A DNA stretch of 64,000 nucleotides, from positions 1-64,000 of the forward strand of contig PAJV01000004.1 of NCBI GenBank assembly GCA_002706765.1, read 5' to 3'. Positions within the stretch are counted from its first letter, which is position 1. The number at the start of each line of letters is the position of its first letter. Source of the DNA: Gimesia sp. (GTDB lineage Bacteria > Planctomycetota > Planctomycetia > Planctomycetales > Planctomycetaceae). Below, in pieces: positions 1-8,848 of this stretch. Below the pieces are notes generated by a model, which saw only the letters and a program-made list of their open reading frames with translations, did no database searches and had not been told where the DNA came from. The translations under genes were made by a program, and so were the position numbers.

Positions 1-1170
1 AGCCGACAGATGGCACACGCACGTCTGATTTAGCAGGAGCCATTGCAATTAATAGAGAGGTTCCCGTGTGCCACGGTCCGGCTTGTCCGGCCGTGTCGAA
101 TGGGTATAGGAATCCCGGTTCCGGATTAAACGTGGTAGTTGGGACCTCCTGCTCGCTACGCTCGGCCCGAATTGCATTCGCGCTTACCCATTTTTCTTAT
201 GGGTGGGTTTGGGTTTTTCGTGGTCGATATTCCTGATGGGGATGTTTCATTCTGTTCCCATTGGGCGCGATGCCGGGTTGAGACTCGCCAGGCGGGTCGA
301 CACAAGGGACGACCCCTACGTTGAAGGGGTTGGCTTTGTTGTTCTGGATTGTGTGCTTGCCCTGACGGTTTCCTGTTGTCTGCGACAACCCCGGATTGCA
401 TCCGGAGCTACCCTTTCTTTCTCTCGCATTTTTTCTTTCACATTAGCCGAACGGCGTTAGTCGCGGTTTTTGCGAGCGGGGTATGAAAACCGGGGCTAAG
501 GCACTGCGGCCCATCCGAACGTTTTATGGTGAAGAGTGAAAACAGATTTTTGAACCTTCTATTGATCTTTCAGTGGTTCGGGATTTTCATCTGCGGGGTA
601 TGGGGCACTTCTTTTATAATGCCTGCTGAAATGTGAAAGAGGACGTTTGCACCAGCCCTGTCGGGCAAGCCGATCAGTGGCACGCGCTCGTCTGATTTTA
701 CAGGAGACATTGCAATTAATATCGAGGTTTCAGGGTGCCATGGCCGGCTTGTCCGGCCGTGTTAAGTGAGATTGGGAAGTTCGGTTCTGGAAAGAACGCG
801 GGAACTGCGACCTCCTGCTCGCTGCGCTCGGCCCGGATTTTATCCGGGCTCACCCTCTTTTTACTTTTTGGGGGGTTCGTGTTTTTCGTGGTAGGTATTT
901 CTGTTTGGGATGATTCATCTGCTCCCATTGGAGATTGAAACGGGGTCGATTTTCGCCAGGCGGGCGGACACATGGGTCCGCACCCTACTTCTACAGATTG
1001 GCTTTATTGTTCTGCTTTGTACGTTTGCACTGACAGTCTCCTGTTGTCTGCGACAACTTCGAATTGCATTCAGGTTTACTCTGTTTTGTTGGTCAGCGGG
1101 CTGGTTGTTCGCGCACTGTTGGGCAAGCCAACAGTGGCACCCGCACGGGGGAGAGGACATTGAATTTTTG
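1..1170. repeat. Diverged tandem repeat, period about 667 bp, rich in small hairpins
   Basis: Two near-complete units and the start of a third can be aligned by eye. The string TTGCAATTAAT recurs at about 43 and 710, the CCTCCTGCTCGCT block at about 146 and 811, and CTGTTGTCTGCGACAAC at 373 and 1041, so the period is 666-668 bp. Each unit carries small inverted repeats: CCGG-cttgt-CCGG at 72-95 and 742-758, and a gcaag-loop hairpin at 658-677 and 1115-1135 with its right arm alone at 3-9. The AT-tgc-AT type hairpin occurs four times, at 168-180, 391-405, 831-849 and 1061-1071. Short open frames here show no recognisable protein. I read it as a non-coding repeat family of unknown function that continues left of the window. 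Confidence 0.75.
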
Positions 1171-1190
1171 TTATTATTGTGGGGTTCATT

Positions 1191-1239
1191 CTGGTGTCTG
1201 GTGTCTGGTGTATGATTTCTGATTTCTGATTTCTGATTT
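1191..1239. repeat. Heptanucleotide tandem repeat (CTGGTGT then CTGATTT)
   Basis: Seven 7-bp units sit in one register: three of CTGGTGT, one transitional ATGATTT and three of CTGATTT. The register is unbroken where the unit sequence changes. It directly follows the larger hairpin repeats and lies in no gene. Replication slippage is the usual source of such arrays, so copy number may vary between strains. Confidence 0.7.
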
Positions 1240-1629
1240 CTGGCACCGTTGCATGGTGATTATTTTGTGGAAAGCCATGGGGGCGTCAAGGGGGATAAAC
1301 AATATCATGTGGCGATACGGGTTGACAGCGAACCGATGCGGGGGTGAGCAGTGGTGATGCCGGGGCGAAGCTTTGCGATGTGTGGCGATCCGCAGGATTA
1401 CATTACGAACGGGTGTTGTTGTGATAAGTGCAAATCTGGAAAAAACAGGCTGTATTGTAGTGAAGATTGCGAACAAGTGGCTTGTGTTTCAGTGCACAGT
1501 AAACTGGGCACGCGCGCGACTCAGTTTGTTGCTTATCGCTGTTGGCGCGGCGGCGTCAAGGGGAAGTTGAACAGTGAAATGCATGTCTGGTGCGCGGAAA
1601 AGCAGTCGATGTTTTTAACCACTGTCGAT
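1240..1629. other. Non-coding stretch without recognised content
   Basis: Between the heptamer array and the stop codon of the minus-strand dehydrogenase I see no convincing gene, promoter or hairpin. A long plus-strand open frame that starts at 1351 is largely the antisense of the dehydrogenase, and its translation resembles no family I know. Confidence 0.4.
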
Positions 1630-2634
1630 TCAGAACCAGAGACTTTTGTCGGCGAGCGTCAGGAAAGGTTGACCATTGATGAAGCAGCGGATATTTTCCA
1701 GCAGGGTTTCCAGGTGACGTTCGGGAACGCGGGTCGAGGCGGCGGCGATGTGCGGAGTGATGATCACGTTCTGCATCTGCCAGAGCGGATGATTCGCGGG
1801 CAGCGGTTCGATCTCGAAGACATCGAGGGCAGCACCTGCGATCTCTTTCTGCTCCAGGGCGGTGGTGAGATCCTGCAGATCGACAATGGCACCGCGACCA
1901 ATGTTGATGAGATACGCGGAGGATTTCATCTGGCGAAACTGTTTGGCGCGGAACAGTTTTTCGGTCTGGGGCGTGTGGGGAGCAGCGATGACGACGAAAT
2001 CGCTGACGGCCAGCAGGTCGGGCAGGCGGTCGATGTCCCAGACGTCATCGACAACGCCGGGCACTTTGCGTGTGAGGGGGTCGACAGCATAAACCGTCAT
2101 GCCGAACGCTGCGGCGCGGTGACAGACTTCCGCACCGATGGAGCCGGCTCCTACAACGCCGAGCGAACAGTCGGAGAGATGCAGGTGGCTGCGATCGACT
2201 TCGCTGACCTGTCCGGGGCCGGTGACGAAGTCGGGTTTGCCGGCGGTTCCGCCGATGGGCTGCCATTCTGCTTCCCTCTGCTGGTGGATGTAACGATGCA
2301 GATTGCGGGCGAAGCAGAGTACGAAGCCGAGCACATGGTCGGCGATGACATCGTAGAACAAGCCGCGCATGTTGGTAAGCTGGCAGGGATGTTCGACCAG
2401 TTCGGGGAATACATAATGTTCGAGGCTGGCGGTGGGGGACTGGACCCACTGGAGGTTTTCCGCAGCAGTCAGCAGTTCGGGAGTGATCTTGCCGAAGAAA
2501 GCGTCGGCGTCTTTGATTTCGCTCAATGCCTGTGAAAGATCGCGGGCATTGCAGATGGTGAGCTGGTTGGAGACCTGTTGAATTCGAGCCAGCCGGGTGT
2601 CATCAATGGCGGGATAGATGAGTAGTTTTTTCAT
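1630..2634 (-). CDS. D-isomer-specific 2-hydroxyacid dehydrogenase family protein
   Basis: A 334-residue cytosolic NAD(P)-dependent dehydrogenase of the family that contains phosphoglycerate dehydrogenase and glyoxylate/hydroxypyruvate reductases. A Rossmann motif G-A-G-S-I-G lies at 162-167. The catalytic triad expected for the family is visible: Arg247 in IGRG, Glu276 in DVFEIEP and His295 in TPHIAA. The length is normal and there is no ACT domain, so it is not a full-length SerA. The exact substrate cannot be read from the sequence. It is transcribed just downstream of the biotin ligase gene on the same strand, separated by 15 bp, so the two may share a transcript. ATG start. Confidence 0.88.
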   Translation of the reverse strand: MKKLLIYPAIDDTRLARIQQVSNQLTICNARDLSQALSEIKDADAFFGKITPELLTAAENLQWVQSPTASLEHYVFPELVEHPCQLTNMRGLFYDVIADHVLGFVLCFARNLHRYIHQQREAEWQPIGGTAGKPDFVTGPGQVSEVDRSHLHLSDCSLGVVGAGSIGAEVCHRAAAFGMTVYAVDPLTRKVPGVVDDVWDIDRLPDLLAVSDFVVIAAPHTPQTEKLFRAKQFRQMKSSAYLINIGRGAIVDLQDLTTALEQKEIAGAALDVFEIEPLPANHPLWQMQNVIITPHIAAASTRVPERHLETLLENIRCFINGQPFLTLADKSLWF

Positions 2635-2649
2635 GATAAATTATTTTAA

Positions 2650-3456
2650 TCAGAAGTGTTCGATGGTGCCACTGATGATGCGTTCGATGCCGGTTTCGGT
2701 CTGGAGAATGAGGAAGCCCTGTTCGTCGATTTCGAGACAGATTCCCTGTTTGACTTCGAGTCCGGTATTGATGCGAATGGAACGGCCGGTGAGCAGGCAG
2801 TAGCGTCGCCAGTCGGTCATAAAAGAATTGGTTTCGCCGGCGATGTCGTAGAGACGGTTTTCAATGCCGTTAATCAGATCGATGAGGGTGGAGGCGAGCG
2901 AATATTTCTGGCCGGTGGTTTCGTAGAGAGAGGTTCCCCGCGACTGGAGTTCTGCTGCGGCGGAAAGGAAGGAGTTATTGAGATTCACGCCCACGCCAAT
3001 GACGACGAGCCCGGGTTGACTGGCTGCAGTTTCGACGAGAATGCCGGCCACTTTTTTCTGCTGCAGATAGACATCGTTGGGCCACTTGAGCTGCAGGGTG
3101 TAATCGGGCAGTTGTTTTTCGAGGGTTTCACAAACGGCGAGACCGGTGGCGAGCGCGATGAGTGGCTGCTGTTCGAGCTGAATCTGCAGGATGCGGGTAT
3201 CGACCACGAGCGAGAAGGTGAGGCCTCCTGCGGGCGACCACCAGGCATGACTGCCTCGCCCGCGGCCGGCAGTCTGATTTCCGGTGAGGACCAGACTGGG
3301 ATGGCTGGTTTCGCGGCTGACTGCGGCGCCGGCAGGGATACAGTGAGTACTGAGCGCCCAGGAGTTGGTGGAGGCAAGGCTTTCGAAGTAGTCGAGATGT
3401 TCGATAAAGGTTTCGGTCTGGATGGCTTTCAGATCTTCGGCTGTGAACGGCAGCAT
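2650..3456 (-). CDS. birA: Biotin--[acetyl-CoA-carboxylase] ligase (no DNA-binding domain)
   Basis: This enzyme activates biotin with ATP and attaches it to the carrier lysine of acetyl-CoA carboxylase and related enzymes. The protein is 268 residues from the ATG at 3456. Biotin-binding GRGRG lies at 64-68 with W72-73 shortly after, KWPND at 124-128 and GVGVNLN at 154-160, followed by the small C-terminal domain. There is no N-terminal helix-turn-helix, so it should be a pure ligase rather than an E. coli-type repressor. An in-frame start at 3540 would add 28 residues but overlap the STAS gene by 44 bp, and those residues do not look like family sequence, so I prefer 3456. Confidence 0.9.
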   Translation of the reverse strand: MLPFTAEDLKAIQTETFIEHLDYFESLASTNSWALSTHCIPAGAAVSRETSHPSLVLTGNQTAGRGRGSHAWWSPAGGLTFSLVVDTRILQIQLEQQPLIALATGLAVCETLEKQLPDYTLQLKWPNDVYLQQKKVAGILVETAASQPGLVVIGVGVNLNNSFLSAAAELQSRGTSLYETTGQKYSLASTLIDLINGIENRLYDIAGETNSFMTDWRRYCLLTGRSIRINTGLEVKQGICLEIDEQGFLILQTETGIERIISGTIEHF

Positions 3457-3496
3457 TCCAGGCTCACTCTTCAACAGGCATGCAGACTCAGGAGAT

Positions 3497-3871
3497 TTAA
3501 TTCGCGTTGATGGCAGCGATGGCTTCTTCCCGGGTCTCAAACAGAGGCCAAAGGCTGCCGACCTTGATGCATTTTAGGATGTTCTGCATATTTTCACAGG
3601 CATTACAGAAGACCGCCTGGCCGCCTGTCTGTCTGGCGCGCTGCAGTAGTCGGATGATGGAGCCGATAATGATGGAATCGAGATAATCGACTTTGGAGAG
3701 ATCTATAATCACATTCTTGATTTCCGGCGCATCGAAGAGCCTGAGCACCTTATTGGATTCCGTCTGGACGTTGCTGTACAAAAACTGCAGGGTCGATCCC
3801 TGGGGAACGACAACCAGGTTTGGTGCTGACACTTCCACCTCGAATATTTCCAGATTTTCTACCATTATCAA
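3497..3871 (-). CDS. STAS-domain protein (anti-sigma factor antagonist type)
   Basis: A 124-residue single STAS domain protein. The SpoIIAA-type core is clear: strand VIIDLSKVDYLDS followed by IIIGSIIRLL. Ser66 after Asp65 is in the position of the serine that is phosphorylated by anti-sigma kinases in SpoIIAA/RsbV. A second strand, GQAVFCNA, and a C-terminal helix complete the fold. No kinase or sigma factor gene is adjacent, so its partner is unknown. It is on the same strand as, and 40 bp upstream of, the biotin ligase. Translation could also begin at Met3. Confidence 0.82.
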   Translation of the reverse strand: MIMVENLEIFEVEVSAPNLVVVPQGSTLQFLYSNVQTESNKVLRLFDAPEIKNVIIDLSKVDYLDSIIIGSIIRLLQRARQTGGQAVFCNACENMQNILKCIKVGSLWPLFETREEAIAAINAN

Positions 3872-4380
3872 TCCTGCTTGCGTACTAATCAGTATGTGCT
3901 GAAAACGTCAAAAGAAGAGAAGGATATAAAGAACGCTACCTACTTGCTTCAAGAGCATACCTAACCTGTAGGGAAATTTCAGGCTCGAGATCAAAAAAAC
4001 ATATCGTTTCGAGAAAAGTGTACAAAATATGCAATTCACGGATGTGAAGCCTGTTTTTTTCGACACGGACTTTGCCACGACGGGAGATTGGACTGTTGAT
4101 ATCAGTTGCTTAACTGGAAATTGCTCAACTAGAATAGAGGACGACTTTTAATTTTAGAAGGACCGTTCCGGGGCTGCTGTTAAAGCGTATAATCAGACTG
4201 ACCGTCAGAGTCATCCGTGATAATACGACTGCACCAGAAGACATTGCATAAAACAGCGGAATTTTTCCCGGGTCGAGCCGATAAAATAATCCTATAACAC
4301 TGATTACGTAAAACGTGCCCGTTCTCCAGACTGGATCGGACGGGACCAGATTCCCAGCTAAAGCCTGTTGAAATAGCGAT
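3872..4380. other. Intergenic region between divergent genes; small 15-bp tandem repeat
   Basis: This 509-bp gap separates the minus-strand STAS gene from the plus-strand DUF2062 gene, so promoters for both must lie here. The only structure I can point to is two adjacent 15-bp units, 4106-4120 and 4121-4135 (TTGCTYAACTRGAAW, 12 of 15 identical). I see no convincing small gene; a minus-strand open frame at 4125-4598 is antisense to the DUF2062 start region. Confidence 0.4.
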
Positions 4381-4971
4381 ATGTCATCACCGAAACCAGC
4401 CTGGAAATACAGCCCACGGATGCTGTTGCGATCGATATTAATGCTGGACGACAGTGCCCACTCTATTGCACTGGGGACGGCGATCGGGATGTTTATCGCT
4501 CTGACGCCTACGGTGGGGATCCAGATGCTGATCGTCGTGTGTGTGGCGTTTGTGACCCGTCCTTTTTTCAAATTCAACCAGGTCGCGTCTCTCATCACCG
4601 TTTATATATCGAATCCACTGACGATCGTGCCGATCTACTGGTTCGACTATAAAATCGGGACTTATTATGTCGGGGGTTCGCTGACCCAGAAAGATTTCGC
4701 CCGGATCCTGGAATTTGAAGGCTTCAGCGGCTGGTGGGAGACGGTGAAACAGCTGCTGCTGGAAGTGGGCTCGCCCCTGATCATCGGCTCGTTGATTGTC
4801 GCCACGTTTTTCTCGCTGATGACGTATCCGATCATGCTCAGGCTGTTGATGCATTTCAACCGGCAGACACCTGCTGACACTCCGGACGAACCAGGAACCC
4901 AGACAGTGATCCCCTCGCAGACTGTGGACTCGGATCAGAACTTAAAATCTGTGCATCTACATTCCAGTTAG
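4381..4971 (+). CDS. DUF2062 domain-containing membrane protein
   Basis: A 196-residue integral membrane protein. The DUF2062 signature is present: a glycine-rich first membrane segment with LGTAIGMFIALTPTVGIQ at 31-48, then the SNPLT motif at 77-81 and a second hydrophobic pair at about 125-155. The C-terminal 40 residues are hydrophilic and probably cytosolic. The molecular function of DUF2062 is not established. It stands alone, 78 bp upstream of the PfkB kinase gene on the same strand, and there is no clear ribosome-binding site before the ATG. Confidence 0.8.
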   Translation: MSSPKPAWKYSPRMLLRSILMLDDSAHSIALGTAIGMFIALTPTVGIQMLIVVCVAFVTRPFFKFNQVASLITVYISNPLTIVPIYWFDYKIGTYYVGGSLTQKDFARILEFEGFSGWWETVKQLLLEVGSPLIIGSLIVATFFSLMTYPIMLRLLMHFNRQTPADTPDEPGTQTVIPSQTVDSDQNLKSVHLHSS

Positions 4972-5049
4972 GTGTTGATCTCTACCTGCACTCTCGCATA
5001 ATAATCAGTTCGTAAAAAATCTGACTGTATCGAGAAAAAAGGTTATCGA

Positions 5050-6012
5050 ATGTCGTCTCCCCGATATGACTGTTTGTGTGCGGGCATCATAGTAGCGGAC
5101 CATGTCTGCAAAGCCATCGATCATCTGCCCCGGCCCGGAGAGCTGGTACTGACCGACAAGATGGAACTGACGATAGGCGGATGTGCCTCTAACGTGGCTT
5201 CAGATCTGGCGCGGCTCGACAGACAGGTGGCGATTGCCGGCATCGTCGGCCAGGATGTCTTTGGTCGTTATGTGGAGGAGAACCTGATTCAGGGGGGAGT
5301 GCACTGCGACTACCTGATGAAGTCGGAGACACTGCCGACCAGCGGTTCCTTTGTGATCAATGTGCAGGGAGAAGACCGCCGCTTTATCCATTCTGTCGCA
5401 GCAAATGCGCTGTTTACGGGGGAAACGGTCACACGGGAACAGATCGAATCGAGCCGCATCCTGTACCTGGGGGGTTATTGTCTGTCCGAAGAGCTGTCAC
5501 CAGAGAACGTGGCTGAAATGTTTCGGATGGCAAAAGATGCGGGAGTCACGACGGTCCTGGATGTAGTGACTCCCAAGCCGGCTGACTACTGGAAAATGCT
5601 GGAGCCGGTGCTGCCTTTCAGTGATTATTTTCTGCCTAATAATGACGAGGGAGAGTTAATCACGGGTGAATCTGATCCGTTCGAACAGGCACGGGCGTTC
5701 CGCAAAGCGGGTGCGAAGCATGTGATTATCACATGTGGCGGAGCAGGGAGTATTCTGATGGACGCCGAGCGAACCATTCAGTCGGAAATTTACCCGGTCA
5801 ATCTGGTCGACGGAACCGGAAGCGGGGACGCGTTTGTCGCAGGTTTTATCCACGGGTTACTGGAAGGAGCCAGCCCGGAAGACTGTCTGAAATTCGGATC
5901 TGCCCTGGGTCACAGCTGCGTCCGGGCCACCGGTGCGACGGCGGGAATTTTCACCCGGAATGAGCTGGACGAGTTTGTCGGGGCACATGAACTGCAAGTC
6001 AGAACCATCTGA
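5050..6012 (+). CDS. PfkB-family carbohydrate kinase
   Basis: A 320-residue cytosolic ATP-dependent sugar kinase of the ribokinase/PfkB superfamily. Signature 1 (GGCASNVA) is at 43-50. The C-terminal anion-hole signature DGTGSGD starts at 254, with the predicted catalytic base Asp260. The substrate could be ribose, fructose-phosphate, adenosine or another sugar; no linked transporter or isomerase helps decide. ATG start with a purine-rich AAAAAAGG upstream. It converges on the SGNH hydrolase gene with 25 bp between the stops. Confidence 0.88.
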   Translation: MSSPRYDCLCAGIIVADHVCKAIDHLPRPGELVLTDKMELTIGGCASNVASDLARLDRQVAIAGIVGQDVFGRYVEENLIQGGVHCDYLMKSETLPTSGSFVINVQGEDRRFIHSVAANALFTGETVTREQIESSRILYLGGYCLSEELSPENVAEMFRMAKDAGVTTVLDVVTPKPADYWKMLEPVLPFSDYFLPNNDEGELITGESDPFEQARAFRKAGAKHVIITCGGAGSILMDAERTIQSEIYPVNLVDGTGSGDAFVAGFIHGLLEGASPEDCLKFGSALGHSCVRATGATAGIFTRNELDEFVGAHELQVRTI

Positions 6013-6037
6013 CCTGCAGGATGCTTGAGCGAGCCTG

Positions 6038-6721
6038 TTATTTCTGATTCATGTAGGGCTGTACGGCTTTCTTCCAGACCAGGTAGCCGGCATGTTCCAT
6101 GTGCAGGCCATCGGATTTAAACAGTTCGGGTCGTGGCTTTCCATCTTCTCCCAGCATGGGATCCCAGACGTCGGCGAATTCCAGTAGCTCGTTATTGGCG
6201 CACTGTGCAGCGATGAGCTGATTGGCTTTCTGGATGGTATCCGCAAGTTTCCAGCGACTGAGGCTGGGCTTGATGGCGATGAAGACAATGCGGGTTTTCG
6301 GTAGACTTTTATGTATTTTCGCGACAAACTTTTTAAAATCTGCGGCGACTTCTGCGGCTGTTTTCTTGCGAGCGAGATCGTTATCGCCGGCGTATAAAAA
6401 GATCACTTTCGGTTTATGCTTGATGATTATTCGATCGGCGAAATGGGTGGAATCCACGATTTCTGAACCACCAAAGCCGCGGTTGATGACAGGTTGATCG
6501 GGGAAATATTTATCCAGATCCCACATGCGGATACTGGAACTGCCTACAAACAGGATACCCCCTGGTTTGATTCCCTGCTCCTGATCCTGCTTTTCAAACT
6601 GAGAGATCGATTTTTCCCAGCGTTCAAAATTGTGCTCCTTTTTTTCCTCAGCGTGGCTGGAGATGGTAATCAGGGTGAACAATACGAGAACGAAGGATCG
6701 CGGGCAGAGATTCAGATTCAT
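6038..6721 (-). CDS. Secreted SGNH/GDSL-family hydrolase
   Basis: A 227-residue exported esterase-like protein. An N-terminal hydrophobic segment (about 9-24, ending SSHA) looks like a signal peptide. The four SGNH blocks are present: GSSS with Ser62 as likely nucleophile, GFGG at 82-85, GDND with Asn114, and DGLHM with Asp204 and His207 completing the triad. Such planctomycete proteins often act on acylated glycans or lipids, but the substrate is not determinable here. AAGGA lies about 8 bp before the ATG. It follows folP on the same strand by 20 bp. Confidence 0.85.
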   Translation of the reverse strand: MNLNLCPRSFVLVLFTLITISSHAEEKKEHNFERWEKSISQFEKQDQEQGIKPGGILFVGSSSIRMWDLDKYFPDQPVINRGFGGSEIVDSTHFADRIIIKHKPKVIFLYAGDNDLARKKTAAEVAADFKKFVAKIHKSLPKTRIVFIAIKPSLSRWKLADTIQKANQLIAAQCANNELLEFADVWDPMLGEDGKPRPELFKSDGLHMEHAGYLVWKKAVQPYMNQK

Positions 6722-6741
6722 ATCGATTCCTTATTCATGAT

Positions 6742-7641
6742 CTATTTAAGCGATGAAGTGCTGCGGGAAGTGATTGCCTGCCAGGCAGCAATGGCATCCC
6801 GGTTGGCGGCGATATCGTGCAGCCTTAAAATTTCGACCCCCTGATTTGCGAGAGCCACGGAGACCCCGATCGTACCAGCCAGTCGTTCTTCGAGCGAGCG
6901 ACCCAGCAGCTTTGATAAAAAACGTTTGCGGGAATGTCCAATCAGTACGGGATAACCGAGTGACTGAAAGGAGGCAATTTGAGAGAGAATCTGCAGATTA
7001 TGGTCGGCTGTCTTTCCAAAGCCGACACCAGGGTCGAGGACAATCCGCTCGGGCTCCACTCCAGCATCCAGGAGTGCCTGAATCCGCAGTTGAAACCAGC
7101 TTTTGAGATCAGCGACGACATCATCGTAATCGGGATTCTCCTGCATGGTTTGCGGGGTGCCCTGAATGTGCATACATATCACGCCCGCTTTTGATTCGAC
7201 GGCCAGAGGAATCATCGCGGGATCAAAGGTCAGCCCGGAAATATCATTGATAATGATGGCACCGGCCTGTAGTGCCTGCCGCGCGACTTCTGCCTTGGTA
7301 GTGTCGATTGAAATCGGCGTGGTGGTACGGGCAGCGAGTGCTTCAATCACGGGAATGACGCGGCTTAGCTCTGTCTCTAAGGGAACCGGCTCAGCGCCAG
7401 GTCTCGTGGATTCTCCGCCAATATCCAGAATGTCCGCCCCATCCTCCACCAGTTGCAGCCCTTTCCTGATGGCGGACTCTAATTCAGTGGCTTCTCCTCC
7501 GTCAGAAAAGCTGTCGGGAGTGACATTCAAAATTCCCATCAGCAGTGGCAACTCTCCCAAGACCAGTGTTTCAGAGGCACACTTCCAGATTCGCTGTGAT
7601 TCGGATTGACTGGGTGGGGAATCTGAAGAAAGTATATTCAC
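6742..7641 (-). CDS. folP: Dihydropteroate synthase
   Basis: Condenses p-aminobenzoate with 6-hydroxymethyl-7,8-dihydropterin diphosphate in folate synthesis; it is the target of sulfonamides. The family hallmark NVTPDSFSDGG is at 39-49 in this 299-residue protein, followed by the second pterin-binding signature (ILDIGGESTRPGAEPV), INDISG, the DPGVGFGKT motif and GHSRKRFL. This is a normal-length TIM-barrel DHPS. The start is GTG at 7641 with only a weak ribosome-binding site; a later start is possible because the conserved core begins near residue 33. Confidence 0.95.
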   Translation of the reverse strand: MNILSSDSPPSQSESQRIWKCASETLVLGELPLLMGILNVTPDSFSDGGEATELESAIRKGLQLVEDGADILDIGGESTRPGAEPVPLETELSRVIPVIEALAARTTTPISIDTTKAEVARQALQAGAIIINDISGLTFDPAMIPLAVESKAGVICMHIQGTPQTMQENPDYDDVVADLKSWFQLRIQALLDAGVEPERIVLDPGVGFGKTADHNLQILSQIASFQSLGYPVLIGHSRKRFLSKLLGRSLEERLAGTIGVSVALANQGVEILRLHDIAANRDAIAAWQAITSRSTSSLK

Positions 7642-8257
7642 AATGCGATCTACTCAAATACGAGGTGTGTTCTGATTTCAGACGGTAGAAGATTTATCGT
7701 TCACTGTACCCCCTGGCTGAGTATCTGGAATGATTTCTGCCCCGCGAAACAGGGTTGATATTCGGAAACATGGTTCAGGGAAATTGATGGGGGGAGCAGC
7801 TATTGTTTTTACTTCCCCGGGATGTGGGTTGCAAGGAAATTAGCGGAAAAGAGGACCTTGAAAGACCTGTACAGCCTGCTATTTGAAGAACAAAGGTCAA
7901 AATTTACCACAGACCAGTTTTATAACCTATGCTACAGACAGAGCCCTCAGGTCTGGCATTCGAGGTGTAGTTGGAACTGCTTGAAAATCAAGTAAAAACA
8001 GGCATTATTTGAGACTCCAGGAAATAAAGGATTTTTAGAGAAACTTTATTTTTAGTGTAGTCTTTACTTTGACATCGCATTTCGTTCTGGTATTGTAATC
8101 AACGTATTCGCCGTAACCGGCAAAACTTACCAAACCAGAAAAACAGACCTGTTTTCCCCAGGTGCGTAGGCTTGGGGACATCGCCGGGAGATGAAGTAGT
8201 GACTCATCTTTCAGCGAAGTGGAACCACTTTTAATTATTGAATCTGAGGAGTACACC
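7642..8257. other. Intergenic region upstream of the Cys-rich protein gene
   Basis: A 616-bp gap between divergent genes. Apart from the promoter-like site at 8069-8096 and a probable leader of about 155 nt before the Cys-rich gene, I see no gene. A minus-strand open frame at 8035-8463 is an antisense shadow of the Cys-rich repeats. Confidence 0.4.
8069..8096 (+). promoter_or_regulatory. Sigma-70-like promoter for the Cys-rich protein gene
   Basis: TTGACA (8069-8074), a 16-bp spacer and TATTGT (8091-8096) form a good -35/-10 pair. Transcription would start near 8103 and give a leader of about 155 nt before the ATG at 8258. Confidence 0.5.
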
Positions 8258-8662
8258 ATGATTCGAAAAACTGTCACACTTTCTTTGATCGCTGTCCTGA
8301 CAATGTTTGCTGCTTCTTTCAGCGTTTCTGATGCTGAAGCTTTCGGTTTCCGTAACCGTTGCTGCAAACCAGAACGCGTACGTTGCTGCAAGCCAGAACG
8401 TGTACGTTGCTGCAAGCCCAAAAAAGTACGTTGCTGCCGTCCAGAACGTGTACGTTGCTGCAAGCCAGCTCGTGTACGTTGCTGTGCACCAGCTCCTACT
8501 TGTGCTCCAGCACCAACCTGCTGTGCACCAGCAGCACACTGTGCTCCCGCTCCCTGCTCAAGCTGTGCTCCTGCATCTCCAGGTGCCCCAGCTCCTAACC
8601 AGGTAGAAGAAGCACCAGCTCCTCCAAAGAAAGCTCCCGCACCAGCTCCTAAGAAAGCCTAA
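8258..8662 (+). CDS. Secreted cysteine-rich repeat protein (CCKPERVR repeats)
   Basis: A 134-residue exported low-complexity protein of unknown function. From the ATG at 8258 (TGAGGAG ribosome-binding site 6 bp upstream) there is a signal peptide ending near SVSDAEA. A basic segment follows with five copies of an 8-residue unit CC-[KR]-P-x-[RKA]-V-R, then a Cys/Pro/Ala-rich segment (CAPAPT, CCAPAA) and a Cys-free Ala/Pro/Lys tail. About 18 cysteines fall mostly in pairs. Planctomycete cell walls are known to be proteinaceous and rich in cystine and proline, so a disulfide-linked wall or matrix role is a reasonable inference. An upstream in-frame start at 8219 lacks a signal-like beginning. 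A second protein of this style is at 59401. Confidence 0.82.
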   Translation: MIRKTVTLSLIAVLTMFAASFSVSDAEAFGFRNRCCKPERVRCCKPERVRCCKPKKVRCCRPERVRCCKPARVRCCAPAPTCAPAPTCCAPAAHCAPAPCSSCAPASPGAPAPNQVEEAPAPPKKAPAPAPKKA

Positions 8663-8699
8663 TGCGGAATGAGCTCCTTTCGGAGCAACGAGGAATACA

Positions 8700-8736
8700 A
8701 ACGGCCCCATTGCATCAGCAATCGGGGCCGTTTTTC
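8700..8736 (+). terminator. Rho-independent terminator after the Cys-rich gene
   Basis: ACGGCCCCATTGC, a 4-nt loop, and GCAATCGGGGCCGT pair over about 13 bp with one bulge and run into TTTTT. It lies 38 bp after the stop codon and isolates this gene as a single transcription unit. Confidence 0.9.
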
Positions 8737-8848
8737 ATTATATGTATTCATGAATGTTTATGACCGCCGCTTCAGAGCCAGTGGGACCGGTCGTCATTTG
8801 ATGAGAGGCGTCCAAGTCAATCCAGGCGGACTTTCACATTCCTGCGGA

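Noticed and set aside
1351..2535. A 394-codon plus-strand open frame
   Set aside because: It lies mostly antisense to the dehydrogenase, whose family motifs are unambiguous; the translation has no recognisable features.
2656..3510. A 284-codon plus-strand open frame opposite the biotin ligase
   Set aside because: The minus-strand protein has all BirA catalytic motifs; the plus frame is a codon-bias shadow.
8340..8490. 24-bp direct repeats that could suggest a CRISPR array
   Set aside because: The repeats are in frame within a signal-peptide-bearing gene and encode CCKPERVR units; there are no unique spacers or cas genes.
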